Positions 39,867-49,300 of a DNA stretch of 64,000 nt are shown here, piece by piece. Both the position numbers and the translations under genes were made by a program. The stretch lies in the NCBI GenBank assembly GCA_034928145.1, contig JAYFPE010000030.1:1-64000 (forward strand), given 5' to 3'. The notes under the pieces were generated by a model. It was given only the letters and a program-made list of their open reading frames with translations, was not told the DNA's origin and searched no databases. The stretch is from Pelethousia sp034928145. GTDB taxonomy: Bacteria > Bacillota > Clostridia > Christensenellales > CAG-138. The stretch's first letter is position 1. Each line of letters opens with the position of its first letter.

Positions 39867-40570
39867 AATATAAACGCATTTCTCTCAAGCTCTCCGGCGA
39901 GGCGCTGGGGGGCGGGCATGAAACGGTGGATTTTGCCAAGGCCGAGGCCGTGGCGGCCCAGTTGGCCGCTCTGCACGCTTTGGGCGTGGAGGTTGGCATT
40001 ACGCTAGGCGGCGGCAATATCTGGCGCGGCCGCTCGAGTGGAAGCATGGATCGGAACCGGGCGGATCAAATGGGCATGCTGGCCACGGTGATCAATTCCC
40101 TTGCGCTGCAGGATTGCCTGCTCAAATTGGGGGTGCCCTGCCGGGTGCTTACCTCGGTGGACATGCCCCGCGTGGCGGATGGCTATAGTTCCCGCGCGGC
40201 CCAGGCGGCATTGGCGGCAGGGGAGATGGTGATCTTCGCCGGCGGCAGCGGCCTGCCCTTCTTTTCCACGGATACGGCGGCCGCTCTCAAGGCGGCGGAG
40301 ATCGGCGCGGATGCGATGCTGCTTGCCAAGAATGTGGATGCCGTCTACAGTGCGGATCCCCGCCTTGAACCAAACGCCGTCCGCTATACCCACCTTAGCT
40401 ATGACGAGGTCATTTCCAAAGGGCTTAGGGCCACGGATCTTACGGCCATCACCCTATGCAAGGAGCAGGGCATCCCCATTTTGGCCTTTGCCATGGCGCA
40501 GGAAGAGAATATCCTCAAGGCTGTGCGGGGCGAAGCCGTGGGCACGCTGATCGACGGGGAAGTTAATTGA
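39860..40570 (+). CDS. pyrH: UMP kinase
   Basis: Phosphorylates UMP to UDP; hexameric bacterial type, about 236 residues. N-terminal KRISLKLSGEALGGG, glycine loop LGGGNIWRG, and NVDAVYSADPRLEPNA near the C-terminal third. ATG at 39860 lies five bases after AGGAGG. In-frame codons before it are not used. It is followed by a separate promoter for frr. Confidence 0.97.
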   Translation: MLKYKRISLKLSGEALGGGHETVDFAKAEAVAAQLAALHALGVEVGITLGGGNIWRGRSSGSMDRNRADQMGMLATVINSLALQDCLLKLGVPCRVLTSVDMPRVADGYSSRAAQAALAAGEMVIFAGGSGLPFFSTDTAAALKAAEIGADAMLLAKNVDAVYSADPRLEPNAVRYTHLSYDEVISKGLRATDLTAITLCKEQGIPILAFAMAQEENILKAVRGEAVGTLIDGEVN

Positions 40571-40578
40571 CGATAGGC

Positions 40579-40607
40579 TTGCACACGGCGGCGCTTTCCA
40601 TTAAAAT
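40579..40607 (+). promoter_or_regulatory. Probable sigma-A promoter of frr
   Basis: TTGCAC (40579-40584) and TAAAAT (40602-40607) with a 17-bp spacer in the 107-bp gap between pyrH and frr. The -35 box is identical to that of rpsB. Confidence 0.6.
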
Positions 40608-40677
40608 AGAAGGACAAGCGAAATATAAGGTAGGCGTATACCGCGAATAACCTTACGATATAAGAGGAGGCACGAAC

Positions 40678-41229
40678 ATGGATGCTGTGGAACTGGCAAA
40701 AGAAAAGATGGGCAAAACGATTTCCGTGCTCAAAAGCGAGCTGAGCAGCCTTCGGGCCGGGCGGGCCAACGCCCAGGTGCTGGATCGGATCATGGTGGAT
40801 TATTACGGCACGCCGACCCCTATCAACCAGATGGGCAACATCGCCGCCCCCGAACCGAGGCTCCTGGTTATCACGCCCTATGACCCGAGCGCCCTCAAGG
40901 AGATCGAGAAGGCACTGCTCAAGAGCGATCTGGGCATCAACCCCGGCAACGACGGCAAGCTGATCCGCTTGGTTTTCCCGGAGCTGACCGAGGAGCGCCG
41001 CAAGGAGCTGGTCAAGGTGGTGCGTAAAAAGGGCGAGGAGGCCCAGGTGGCCATCCGCTCCATCCGGCGGGATGCCAACGAAACCATCAAGAAAAATAAA
41101 AAGGACGGCGAGATCACCGAGGACGACCAGAAAAAGATGGAGGAGGACGCCCAGAAGGCCACCGATTCCTTTGTCAAGGATGTCGAAAAGATCATCGCCG
41201 ATAAGGAAAAGGAGATCATGGAGGTTTGA
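40678..41229 (+). CDS. frr: Ribosome recycling factor
   Basis: Splits post-termination ribosomes together with EF-G. 183 residues of the RRF helical-bundle type, with LSSLRAGRANAQVLDRI near the N-terminus and a helical C-terminus. ATG at 40678 has AGGAGG nine bases upstream. The next small gene overlaps its stop by 4 bp (TTGA). Confidence 0.97.
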   Translation: MDAVELAKEKMGKTISVLKSELSSLRAGRANAQVLDRIMVDYYGTPTPINQMGNIAAPEPRLLVITPYDPSALKEIEKALLKSDLGINPGNDGKLIRLVFPELTEERRKELVKVVRKKGEEAQVAIRSIRRDANETIKKNKKDGEITEDDQKKMEEDAQKATDSFVKDVEKIIADKEKEIMEV

Positions 41230-41432
41230 GAGAGCTGCTGGGGCTCCCCTTAGCCGAGGCTGAGGCCGCCCTCGTGGCGGCGGGCTACCGGGTCATATCC
41301 GTGGAAACGAAAAGCCGTAAGGGCCAGCCGGGGAATGAAAAGCGGGTTCTTCGCGTTCGTAGAACCGCGGAGGGAGAGGCGGAGCTGATTTACGCCCTGT
41401 TCAAAACCGATCTTTTTTGGATGCCCGAATAA
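41226..41432 (+). CDS. Small conserved-looking protein (68 aa) between frr and uppS
   Basis: 68-residue protein starting at TTG overlapping the frr stop codon, so probably translated by coupling. The sequence LLGLPLAEAEAALVAAGYRV resembles the first half of a PASTA domain, followed by strands (KRVLRVRR, AELIYALF). No signal peptide or membrane segment. Its position in a housekeeping operon and normal codon use support a real gene; its role is unknown. uppS starts 72 bp after its end. Confidence 0.65.
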   Translation: MRELLGLPLAEAEAALVAAGYRVISVETKSRKGQPGNEKRVLRVRRTAEGEAELIYALFKTDLFWMPE

Positions 41433-41503
41433 ACAAGATGGGGGATTGGGTTTGGCCCACATCCCCCTTTCACGCGGCTGGGGGGCTGCTAAAAGGAGGA
41501 CGA

Positions 41504-42220
41504 ATGGCAAAGACCCTGCCCGAGGAATTCGGGCTTTCGCCGCAACTGCCCAGGCACGTAGGGATCATTATGGATGGCAATGGCCGCTGGGCCCAGAGGC
41601 GCGGGCTGCCCCGCCCCATGGGGCACCGGGCCGCCATGGAGCGCCTTAGGGATGTGATCCGTCTCTCGAGCGATTTGGGCATCGAGGCGCTTTCCCTCTA
41701 TGCCTTTTCTACGGAAAATTGGAAGCGGCCCCAAAGCGAGATCGAGGCGCTGCTGGGCCTCTTTATGGAATACTTTTTGCGGGAGTTAGAAGCGCTGCAT
41801 GCCAACGGCGTTTGCATCCGCATTTTAGGCGAAAAAAGCGCCTTTCCGCCCCGCATCGGCGAGGCCATGCGCATGGCGGAGGGGCGAACCGCCGCCAACG
41901 CCGGGCTCAAGCTCAATATCGCCCTAAACTACGGCAGCAGGGCGGAGGTCGTGCGGGCCGTCAACCTGCTGGTGGAGAAGGGCCAGCCTATAGATGAAGC
42001 CGGCCTGATGGCCGCGCTCTATACCGGGGGCTTGCCGGATCTCGATTTGGTGATCCGCACCGGGGGCGAGCAGCGGCTATCCAATTTCCTTTTGCTCCAG
42101 GCCGCCTATGCGGAGCTGGTGTTCGTGGCGGATTTCTTTCCGGATTTTTCAGAGGCGCGTTATACGGACTGCCTGCGGGAGTATCAGCGCCGCAGCCGCC
42201 GCTTCGGGGACGTGCCCTAA
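41504..42220 (+). CDS. uppS: Undecaprenyl diphosphate synthase (isoprenyl transferase)
   Basis: cis-Prenyltransferase that makes the C55 lipid carrier for cell wall synthesis, about 238 residues. Family motifs are IIMDGNGRWAQRRG (catalytic Asp), GHRAAMERL, STENWKRP and the C-terminal DLVIRTGGEQRLSNFLL. ATG at 41504 is six bases after AAGGAGG; in-frame sequence upstream is discarded. It is followed by cdsA, dxr and rseP as in many Bacillota. Confidence 0.97.
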   Translation: MAKTLPEEFGLSPQLPRHVGIIMDGNGRWAQRRGLPRPMGHRAAMERLRDVIRLSSDLGIEALSLYAFSTENWKRPQSEIEALLGLFMEYFLRELEALHANGVCIRILGEKSAFPPRIGEAMRMAEGRTAANAGLKLNIALNYGSRAEVVRAVNLLVEKGQPIDEAGLMAALYTGGLPDLDLVIRTGGEQRLSNFLLLQAAYAELVFVADFFPDFSEARYTDCLREYQRRSRRFGDVP

Positions 42221-42244
42221 TAGGGCAACGATAGGGGGTAGCAT

Positions 42245-43048
42245 ATGAAAATGAGGGTATTGGTAGGCGCGGGGTTGATCTTGCTCTTTGCCGCCATTTT
42301 GGTGATCGGCGGCTGGTTCCAGGCGCTGGCCTTTACGGTTGCGGCCGTAATCAGCGTATATGAAATGGGCCGGGCCTGCCGGGCTAAGGGCCTCCATCCC
42401 TGCCTTTGGCCGCTCTATGCCTTCGCGGGCCTCTATTATGCCGCCTATGCGCTGCTGGCCCCGGCCTGGCTGGGCGTGCTGGCCCTTTGCTGCCTGCTGG
42501 CCCTTTGCACGGAGCGCATCTTCAACCCGGCGCGCACTACGGAGGACGCAATTTGTTCGCTGTTTATTTTCGTGTATCCGGCTGCCCTTTATGTTACACT
42601 GGCTATGGTGGCCAGCCTGTCTAAGAGCCTCTTGCTGCTTTGCTTCGCCGCCCCTCTGATGGGGGATACGGTGGCCTATTTTATTGGCTCCGCCTTTGGC
42701 AAGCATAAGCTCTGCCCGCACATCAGCCCGAAAAAGACCGTGGAGGGCAGCGCGGGCGGGTTCCTCGGCGGCGCGCTGGGGGGTGCGCTCACCTATGCGC
42801 TGCAAGGCATACCGGTTTTGCACAGCGCCATCGCGCCGTCGCTCTGGCAGCTGGCCCTGGCGGGCCTGCTTTGCGGGGGCGTGGGCCAGATCGGCGATCT
42901 GTTCGCTTCCACTGTGAAGCGCTGGGCGGATATCAAGGACTATGGGAACATCTTCCCCGGCCATGGCGGCATGATGGACAGGCTGGATAGCGTGCTGATG
43001 TGCGCGCCGCTGGTCTACGTATGCATGCTGCTAATGTGGCTGCTATAA
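42245..43048 (+). CDS. cdsA: Phosphatidate cytidylyltransferase
   Basis: Makes CDP-diacylglycerol from phosphatidate and CTP. Polytopic membrane protein of 267 residues with the family signature near the C-terminus, FASTVKRWADIKDYGNI followed by PGHGGMMDRLDS. ATG at 42245 has GGGGG upstream. It lies between uppS and dxr with short gaps. Confidence 0.96.
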   Translation: MKMRVLVGAGLILLFAAILVIGGWFQALAFTVAAVISVYEMGRACRAKGLHPCLWPLYAFAGLYYAAYALLAPAWLGVLALCCLLALCTERIFNPARTTEDAICSLFIFVYPAALYVTLAMVASLSKSLLLLCFAAPLMGDTVAYFIGSAFGKHKLCPHISPKKTVEGSAGGFLGGALGGALTYALQGIPVLHSAIAPSLWQLALAGLLCGGVGQIGDLFASTVKRWADIKDYGNIFPGHGGMMDRLDSVLMCAPLVYVCMLLMWLL

Positions 43049-43063
43049 ACTAATAAGGAACGC

Positions 43064-44245
43064 ATGAGAAAAAAGATCGTAGTGCTGGGCAGCACGGGTT
43101 CCATCGGCCGGCAAACGCTGGAGGTGGTTCGCGCCCTGCCGGATGAATTGGAAATACTGGCCCTTGGCGCGGATAAAAACGCCGCCGCCCTGTTGGAGCA
43201 GGCCCGGGAGTTCCGGCCTGCCTGCCTGGGCATACGCGACGCGGCCAAGGCCGCCCTGCTGGAGACGGCGGGAGCCGAGGTGGTTGCCGGTGAAGACGCC
43301 GCCGCGGTATTGGCCGCGCTGCCCGAAGCGGATATCGTGGTCAATGGGGTGAGCGGCTTTGCGGGCCTCGCGCCCCTGCTCTCGGCGCTGGATGCCGGCA
43401 AGACCGTGGCCCTGGCCAATAAGGAGAGCATCGTTTGCGCGCACGAGCTGGTGGAGGCGGCGCTTCTCAAGGGCGGCCGCATCATCCCGGTGGATAGCGA
43501 GCAATCCGCCCTCTACCAATGCCTGCGCTGCGGGGAGAGGCGGGAGGTTTCCCGCCTGCTGCTCACGGCCTCGGGCGGGCCTTTCCGGGCGTATACAAAA
43601 GACCGGCTTGCCCGCGTCACGGCTGCGGGCGCCCTGCGCCACCCAACCTGGCGGATGGGCAAAAAGATCACCATCGACAGCGCCAGCCTTTTCAACAAGG
43701 GGCTGGAGGTGATGGAGGCGGCCTACCTTTTCCACCTGCCCGGCGAAAAGATCGAGGTGCTGATCCACCCCGAGTCCGTCGTGCATTCGCTGGTGGAATT
43801 CGAGGATGGCTCCACCATCGCCCAACTGAGCGCGCCGGATATGCGCCTGCCCATCCAGTATGCCCTCATGCGCACAGAGCGCCGGGCGGCCGGCTTCGGC
43901 AAGCTGGATCTCGCCAAGGCCGGCGCTCTGCGCTTTGAAGCGCCGGATTATGGCAGATTTCCGGCCTTGCCGCTGGCCTATGCGGCCTTGCGGGAGGGCG
44001 GGACCCTGCCAATCGCCTACAACGGGGCCAACGAGATCGCGGCTGCGCTGTTTTTAGAAGGAAAGCTGGGCTTTTTGGATATCCCCGTTTTGGTGGAGCA
44101 CGCGATGGCCAAAATAGAGCGGGGCAGGCCGCAAAGCTTAGCGGATGTGTTGGCGATCGACGCGGCGGCGCGGCGGCTCGCCCTGGAAAAGGCCGCAAAG
44201 ATGGGTTCGCATCTAGCGGATCAGACTGAAAGGAAAAGCACTTGA
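43064..44245 (+). CDS. dxr: 1-deoxy-D-xylulose 5-phosphate reductoisomerase
   Basis: NADPH-dependent enzyme of the MEP isoprenoid pathway, 393 residues. The nucleotide motif GSTGSIGRQTLEV is at the N-terminus. Catalytic-domain segments include NKESIVCAHE, PVDSEQSALYQ and IHPESVVHSLVEF. ATG at 43064. The rseP start overlaps the stop codon by 4 bp. IspG of the same pathway is encoded two genes downstream. Confidence 0.97.
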   Translation: MRKKIVVLGSTGSIGRQTLEVVRALPDELEILALGADKNAAALLEQAREFRPACLGIRDAAKAALLETAGAEVVAGEDAAAVLAALPEADIVVNGVSGFAGLAPLLSALDAGKTVALANKESIVCAHELVEAALLKGGRIIPVDSEQSALYQCLRCGERREVSRLLLTASGGPFRAYTKDRLARVTAAGALRHPTWRMGKKITIDSASLFNKGLEVMEAAYLFHLPGEKIEVLIHPESVVHSLVEFEDGSTIAQLSAPDMRLPIQYALMRTERRAAGFGKLDLAKAGALRFEAPDYGRFPALPLAYAALREGGTLPIAYNGANEIAAALFLEGKLGFLDIPVLVEHAMAKIERGRPQSLADVLAIDAAARRLALEKAAKMGSHLADQTERKST

Positions 44246-45282
44246 CGAATTTTCTCTCCATTTTAGGCGCACTGCTGCTGCTCACGGTGTTCGTGGCGGT
44301 GCACGAGCTGGGCCATTACCTGGCGGGCAGGCTGCTGGGCTTTGGCATTTTAGAATACGCCATCGGCATGGGGCCGGTGGTGCTCAAAAAGATGAAAAAC
44401 GGCATTCAGTATTCCCTCCGGGCCCTGCCCCTGGGCGGTATGTGCCGCTTTTACGGCGAGGATGAGGATGTGCCCGAAGGCGCGGCTGCGGGTATGATCC
44501 CCTTCAACGCGCAAAAGCTCTGGAAGCGGGCCGTGGTGGTGGCGTCCGGGCCGGTGATGAACATCCTGCTTTCCGTGGTTTTCGCTGCGGTGAGCCTGGG
44601 GGCGTTTGGCGATTTTATGGCGCAGGTGCAGGAATTTTCTTATGAAAACTCCGCTGCGGAGGCCGCGGGCATGCGGGTGGGGGATATGATTTACGCCGTG
44701 GAGGGCGAGCGGCTTTTGAGCTATAGCGAAGCCGTGCCCGCCATCCGCGCGGCAAGCCCCGATGAAATGGAGATTACCGTGCTTCGGGAGGGCAAAAAGG
44801 TGCGCCTGACCCTGCACGATATTTATGACGCCGAGGCCGGCTACAACCGCGTTGGCGTAAATATAGGCGCGGCCCGCCGCACCTATGGCTTCTTTGGAGC
44901 CATCGCCGATTCCTTCGGCTATGTGTTCGCCGTGGTGCGCGAGATGTTCCAGGCCTTGGGCCGCATGGTGACCAGCGGCGTGCAGGAGGGGGATGTGATG
45001 GGCCCGGTGGGCACCATCACGGTGATGAGCGAATTCGTGCGCTACGGCTGGGAGACTATGCTGCGTATGGCCCTCTTGGTGAGCGCGAACCTCGGCATCC
45101 TCAACATCCTGCCCCTGCCCGGCCTCGACGGGGGCCGATTGGCCTTCATGGCCGTGGAGGGCGTGCGCGGCAAACCCGTGCCGCCGGAAAAGGAGGGCAT
45201 GGTGCACTTCATAGGCTTGGCGCTGCTCTTTGGGCTGGTGATCCTGCTCACGGTGCAGGATATCCGGGGCTTGTTGGGGTAA
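44242..45282 (+). CDS. rseP: Site-2 intramembrane zinc metalloprotease RseP/RasP
   Basis: Intramembrane protease that cleaves anti-sigma factors and signal peptides. 346 residues. Zinc motif HELGH at residues 21-25, a PDZ domain in the middle (around GMRVGDMIYAVEG) and the second zinc ligand in NILPLPGLDGGRL near residue 290. Start is TTG at 44242 overlapping dxr. Standard partner of cdsA and dxr in Bacillota. Confidence 0.95.
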   Translation: MTNFLSILGALLLLTVFVAVHELGHYLAGRLLGFGILEYAIGMGPVVLKKMKNGIQYSLRALPLGGMCRFYGEDEDVPEGAAAGMIPFNAQKLWKRAVVVASGPVMNILLSVVFAAVSLGAFGDFMAQVQEFSYENSAAEAAGMRVGDMIYAVEGERLLSYSEAVPAIRAASPDEMEITVLREGKKVRLTLHDIYDAEAGYNRVGVNIGAARRTYGFFGAIADSFGYVFAVVREMFQALGRMVTSGVQEGDVMGPVGTITVMSEFVRYGWETMLRMALLVSANLGILNILPLPGLDGGRLAFMAVEGVRGKPVPPEKEGMVHFIGLALLFGLVILLTVQDIRGLLG

Positions 45283-45286
45283 GCGT

Positions 45287-46345
45287 ATGCAAAGGCACAA
45301 TACAAGGCGGGTGACGGCCGGGGGCGTAGCCATCGGCGGCGGCGCGCCCATCACCATCCAGTCCATGACCAATACGGATACGCGGGATGCGGAAGCTACC
45401 TTGGCCCAGATCGGCCTTTTGGCCAGGGCCGGGTGCGATATCGTGCGCTGCACCGTGCCGGATACGAAAGCAGCGCAGGCCCTGCGCTCCATCAAAGATG
45501 GCTGCTCCATGCCCCTGGTGGCGGATATCCACTTCGACCACCGCCTGGCCATCCTGGCCATGGAGAATGGAGCGGATAAGATCCGCATCAACCCGGGCAA
45601 TATCGGCGGGCCGGGCAAGGTGCGGGAGCTCACGGCCTGCGCCAAGGCCCACGGCGTGCCCATCCGCATCGGCGTGAACGCCGGGTCGCTGGAAAAGGAA
45701 CTGTACAAGAAGTATGGCGGGGCCACGCCGCAAGCCATGGTAGAGAGCGCCCTTTCCCATGCGGCGGTGTTGGAGGCGGAGGGCTTTTACGAAATCGTGA
45801 TTTCCCTTAAGGCCTCGGGCGTGGAGGATACGGTGGCGGCCTACGAGGCTTTGGCCGAAGCTTGCCCCTATCCTCTGCACATTGGCATCACGGAAGCGGG
45901 CAGCGGCCCGGCGGGCTTGGTGAAATCGGCGGCCGGGCTGGGTATTTTGCTGCACGAGGGATTGGGCGATACCCTGCGCATCTCCCTTACGGGCGAGCCC
46001 GTGCAGGAGGTGGAAGCGGCGCGTCTGCTGCTAAGGGCCATGTGCCTGCGCAAGGAGGGCGTGGAGATCGTTTCCTGCCCCACCTGCGGCCGCACGGGGT
46101 TTGACCTCTTGCCCATCGTGAAACGGGTGGAAGAAGCCCTGCCCAAGGATGGGCCCTATCTGAAAGTCGCCGTGATGGGCTGCGCGGTCAACGGGCCGGG
46201 CGAGGCCCGGGACGCGGATGTGGGCGTGGCTTTTGGCGGCAATCGGGGCCTTTTGTTCGCAGGGGGCGAGCAATTGGCGGCTTACCCGCAGGAGCAGGCC
46301 GTGGAGGCGCTGATCGCGGAAGCCAAGCGCCGTTTGGCGCGGTAA
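45287..46345 (+). CDS. ispG: 4-hydroxy-3-methylbut-2-en-1-yl diphosphate synthase (IspG/GcpE)
   Basis: Iron-sulfur enzyme of the MEP pathway, 352 residues. Barrel domain begins with GGGAPITIQSMTNTDT. The 4Fe-4S ligands are in SCPTCGRTG and MGCAVNGPGEA near the C-terminus. ATG at 45287, five bases after the rseP stop. In B. subtilis proS lies between rasP and polC; here ispG takes that place. Confidence 0.97.
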   Translation: MQRHNTRRVTAGGVAIGGGAPITIQSMTNTDTRDAEATLAQIGLLARAGCDIVRCTVPDTKAAQALRSIKDGCSMPLVADIHFDHRLAILAMENGADKIRINPGNIGGPGKVRELTACAKAHGVPIRIGVNAGSLEKELYKKYGGATPQAMVESALSHAAVLEAEGFYEIVISLKASGVEDTVAAYEALAEACPYPLHIGITEAGSGPAGLVKSAAGLGILLHEGLGDTLRISLTGEPVQEVEAARLLLRAMCLRKEGVEIVSCPTCGRTGFDLLPIVKRVEEALPKDGPYLKVAVMGCAVNGPGEARDADVGVAFGGNRGLLFAGGEQLAAYPQEQAVEALIAEAKRRLAR

Positions 46346-46377
46346 ACATACGATAATCATGGGGAAAACGGGGAATC

Positions 46378-49300
46378 ATGGAAGCGGGACTCAACGAAAT
46401 TTTTGAGCGCAACGGCGCGCCTGGCGCGCGGCTGCTCTCGGCCAAACTGATCGAAAAAGAAAAGAAGCTGCTGGCTACCGTAGAGGTGGGCAGCCTTTTG
46501 ACGATGGGCCGTATGGCGGCCATTCAGAGGGGCCTGTGCGAGGCCACGGGCTGCGCCGCACAGGTGAATTATTGCTTTTGCGGCGCTGCTGAATCCCTTC
46601 TCTCGGGGCGGGGCGAGGTCCTTTTAGCGGCCCTCTGCCAGAGCTTTATGGAGCTGTGGCCCACGGCCCGTCCCGGCCTGGCTTGCTCCCGCTGGCGCTT
46701 CGAAGGCGAGGGCGAGGTGGTGATCGCCGTAGCGCCGGAACTCTTGGAGTTGATAATGGAGCCACGCGCCCTGCGGGCCGCAGGCGACTTTTATAAGCGG
46801 GCCTACGGCTTGAATTTGCGCCTTCGGGTAGAGGCGGACGCCTCCATTGAGGCCCCGGCCCCGCCTCGGGAAGCCACAGAGGGTCAGGCTGCGCAGATGT
46901 CCAAGAAAAGAGACCCGGCTCCCAAAAAGAAGGCGGCTGAGGCGGCGGATCGAACGGGCGTGCTTTACGGCAAGGCCATCAAGCGCAATGCCATGATCCG
47001 CCAGAGCGAAGTAAAGGAGGATTCCGGCCGGGTGGTGATTGGCGGCGCGCTGACCAAACTTGATCTTCGGCCTACTAAAACCGGCGCGCACATCCTCACC
47101 TTCGCCATCAGCGACAACAGCAACACCCTGCCCTGCAAGCTGTTCCTTAGGGAGGGCGGGCAAAAACTGGCCGACGATATCAACGCTGCCGCTAAAAAGG
47201 GTGAATGGCTGTTGGTAAGCGGTGATTACAATATGGATGAATTCCTCCACCGCATGTGTGTGCACGTGCGGGATATCGGCTCTTTCAGTGTGCCCCAGAG
47301 GGAGGATCGGGCGCCGGAAAAGCGGGTGGAGCTGCACCTGCATACCAAGATGAGCAGCATGGATGGCCTTACCAACGTAAAAGAGGCCATCGCCACGGCG
47401 GCCCGCTGGGGCCACAAGGCCGTCGCCATTACGGACCACGGCGTGGTGCATGCCTTCCCGGAGGCCGTATCCGCCGCGGACAAGCTGACCAAGGCCGGTC
47501 AGCAGATCAAGGCTATTTTGGGTGTGGAGGGATACCTGCTGCCCGATTGCCTGCTGGCCGAGCGGCCCATGGAATATGCGGCCATCGCCGTGACGGCTGC
47601 CCCGGCCTTTAAGCTGGACGACCTGTTTGAGATTGCGGCCGTGCGCTTTGATGAAAACGGTATTTCCGATGAGCTGCGCCTGGTGGTGGATTGCGGAGCC
47701 ATCCTGCCTGAATGTTTACAGCAGGAGGGCCTGCGCCCCGAGGCGCTGGCAGAGGGAAAATGCGTGAAGGAAGCGCTGGAAGCCCTGCTTGCCTTTATCG
47801 GCGGGGCTTGTCCCGTGGCCTTTGGCCCTGAGGCCTTGCACCTGCTACGCGCCCACGGTGAGCGCCATAACTTGGAGCTTCCCCGTCGCTATGTGGATAG
47901 CCGCACGCTGGCGCATTACCTCAGACGAGAGGTCAAAGACGCCGAGCTTGCTGCCTATCTGGCCAGTTTCGGCCTGGAAGCCCCCGGCCCCGGCGCGTTG
48001 GCGCGCGCACAAGCGGTCGCGGCGCTCTTTTGCCGCCTGCTGCCCGAGATGGCGAATCAGGGGACTATGCAGATCCCCCTCTTTGACCCGGTTGAGCAGT
48101 TGGACACCAAGGCCAAGCGCCGCACTTACCACATCATCCTCATCGCCAAGAACCACGAGGGCTTGAAGAACCTTTACCGCCTCGTCTCCTATGCGCATCT
48201 GGAGCACCTGCGCAAGGTGCCCCGCATCCCCAAGAGCCTGCTGCTGATGCACCGCGAGGGGATCATCGCCGGCACGGCCTGCGAGGCGGGCGAACTCTTC
48301 CGCGCTATGCTGGAAGGGGCGCCGGAGGCGGAGCTGGAAGCCATCGCCGCCATGTACGACTTCCTTGAGATCCAGCCCATCGCCAACAACGCCTTTTTGC
48401 TGCGCAATGAAAAGGTGGCGGATGAGGAGGGTTTAAGGGATCTCAACCGCCGCATCGTAGGGCTGGGTAATCGCTTGGGCAAACCCGTGGTGGCTACGGG
48501 GGATGTGCATTTCCTCGAGCCGGAGCACGCCGTCTTCCGCAGCATCATCATGCACGCCCGCGGCTTTGAGGACGCGGAGCAGCAGGCCCCGCTGTATTTT
48601 AAAACCACGGAGGAAATGCTGGCCGAATTCGCCTATCTTGGCGCGGATAAGGCCCGCGAGGTGGTGGTGGAGAACCCGGGCACCATTGCCGATAGCTGTG
48701 AGCGGCTCAAACCCTTCCTTTCCGAAAAGGGCACCTACGCGCCTACCTTCCCCGGCGCGGAGGACGAGCTGCGCAATATGGCGTTGGCCCGTGCCCACGA
48801 GGTCTATGGCGACCCCCTGCCCGCGGTGGTGCAAAAGCGCCTCGATAAGGAACTGAATTCCATCATCGGCAACGGCTATGCTTCGCTCTATCTCATGGCG
48901 CAAAGGCTGGTGCAAAAATCCCTTTCCGACGGCTATCTGGTGGGCTCGCGGGGGTCTGTAGGCAGTTCGTTTGTGGCCAATATGGCGGGCATCACCGAGG
49001 TTAACGCCTTGCAGCCGCATTACGTATGCCCCCGCTGCCAATTCAGCGATTTTGATGTGGACCGCACCAAATACGCCTGCGGTGTGGACATGCCCGACCG
49101 GGTTTGCCCCAACTGCGGTGAGCCGTTAATGAAGCTGGGCTATGAGATCCCCTTCGAAACCTTCCTGGGCTTTAAGGGGGACAAAACCCCGGATATCGAC
49201 CTGAATTTTTCCGGCGAATACCAGCCTGTGGCCCACAAATTCACAGAAACCATGTTCGGCGAGGGCCACGCCTTCCGCGCGGGCACCATTTCGGGCGTCA

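Noticed and set aside
44350..45738. Open frame of 462 codons on the minus strand opposite rseP and ispG
   Set aside because: Shadow of two well-identified genes; His/Gly-rich composition is typical of antisense frames in GC-rich DNA.
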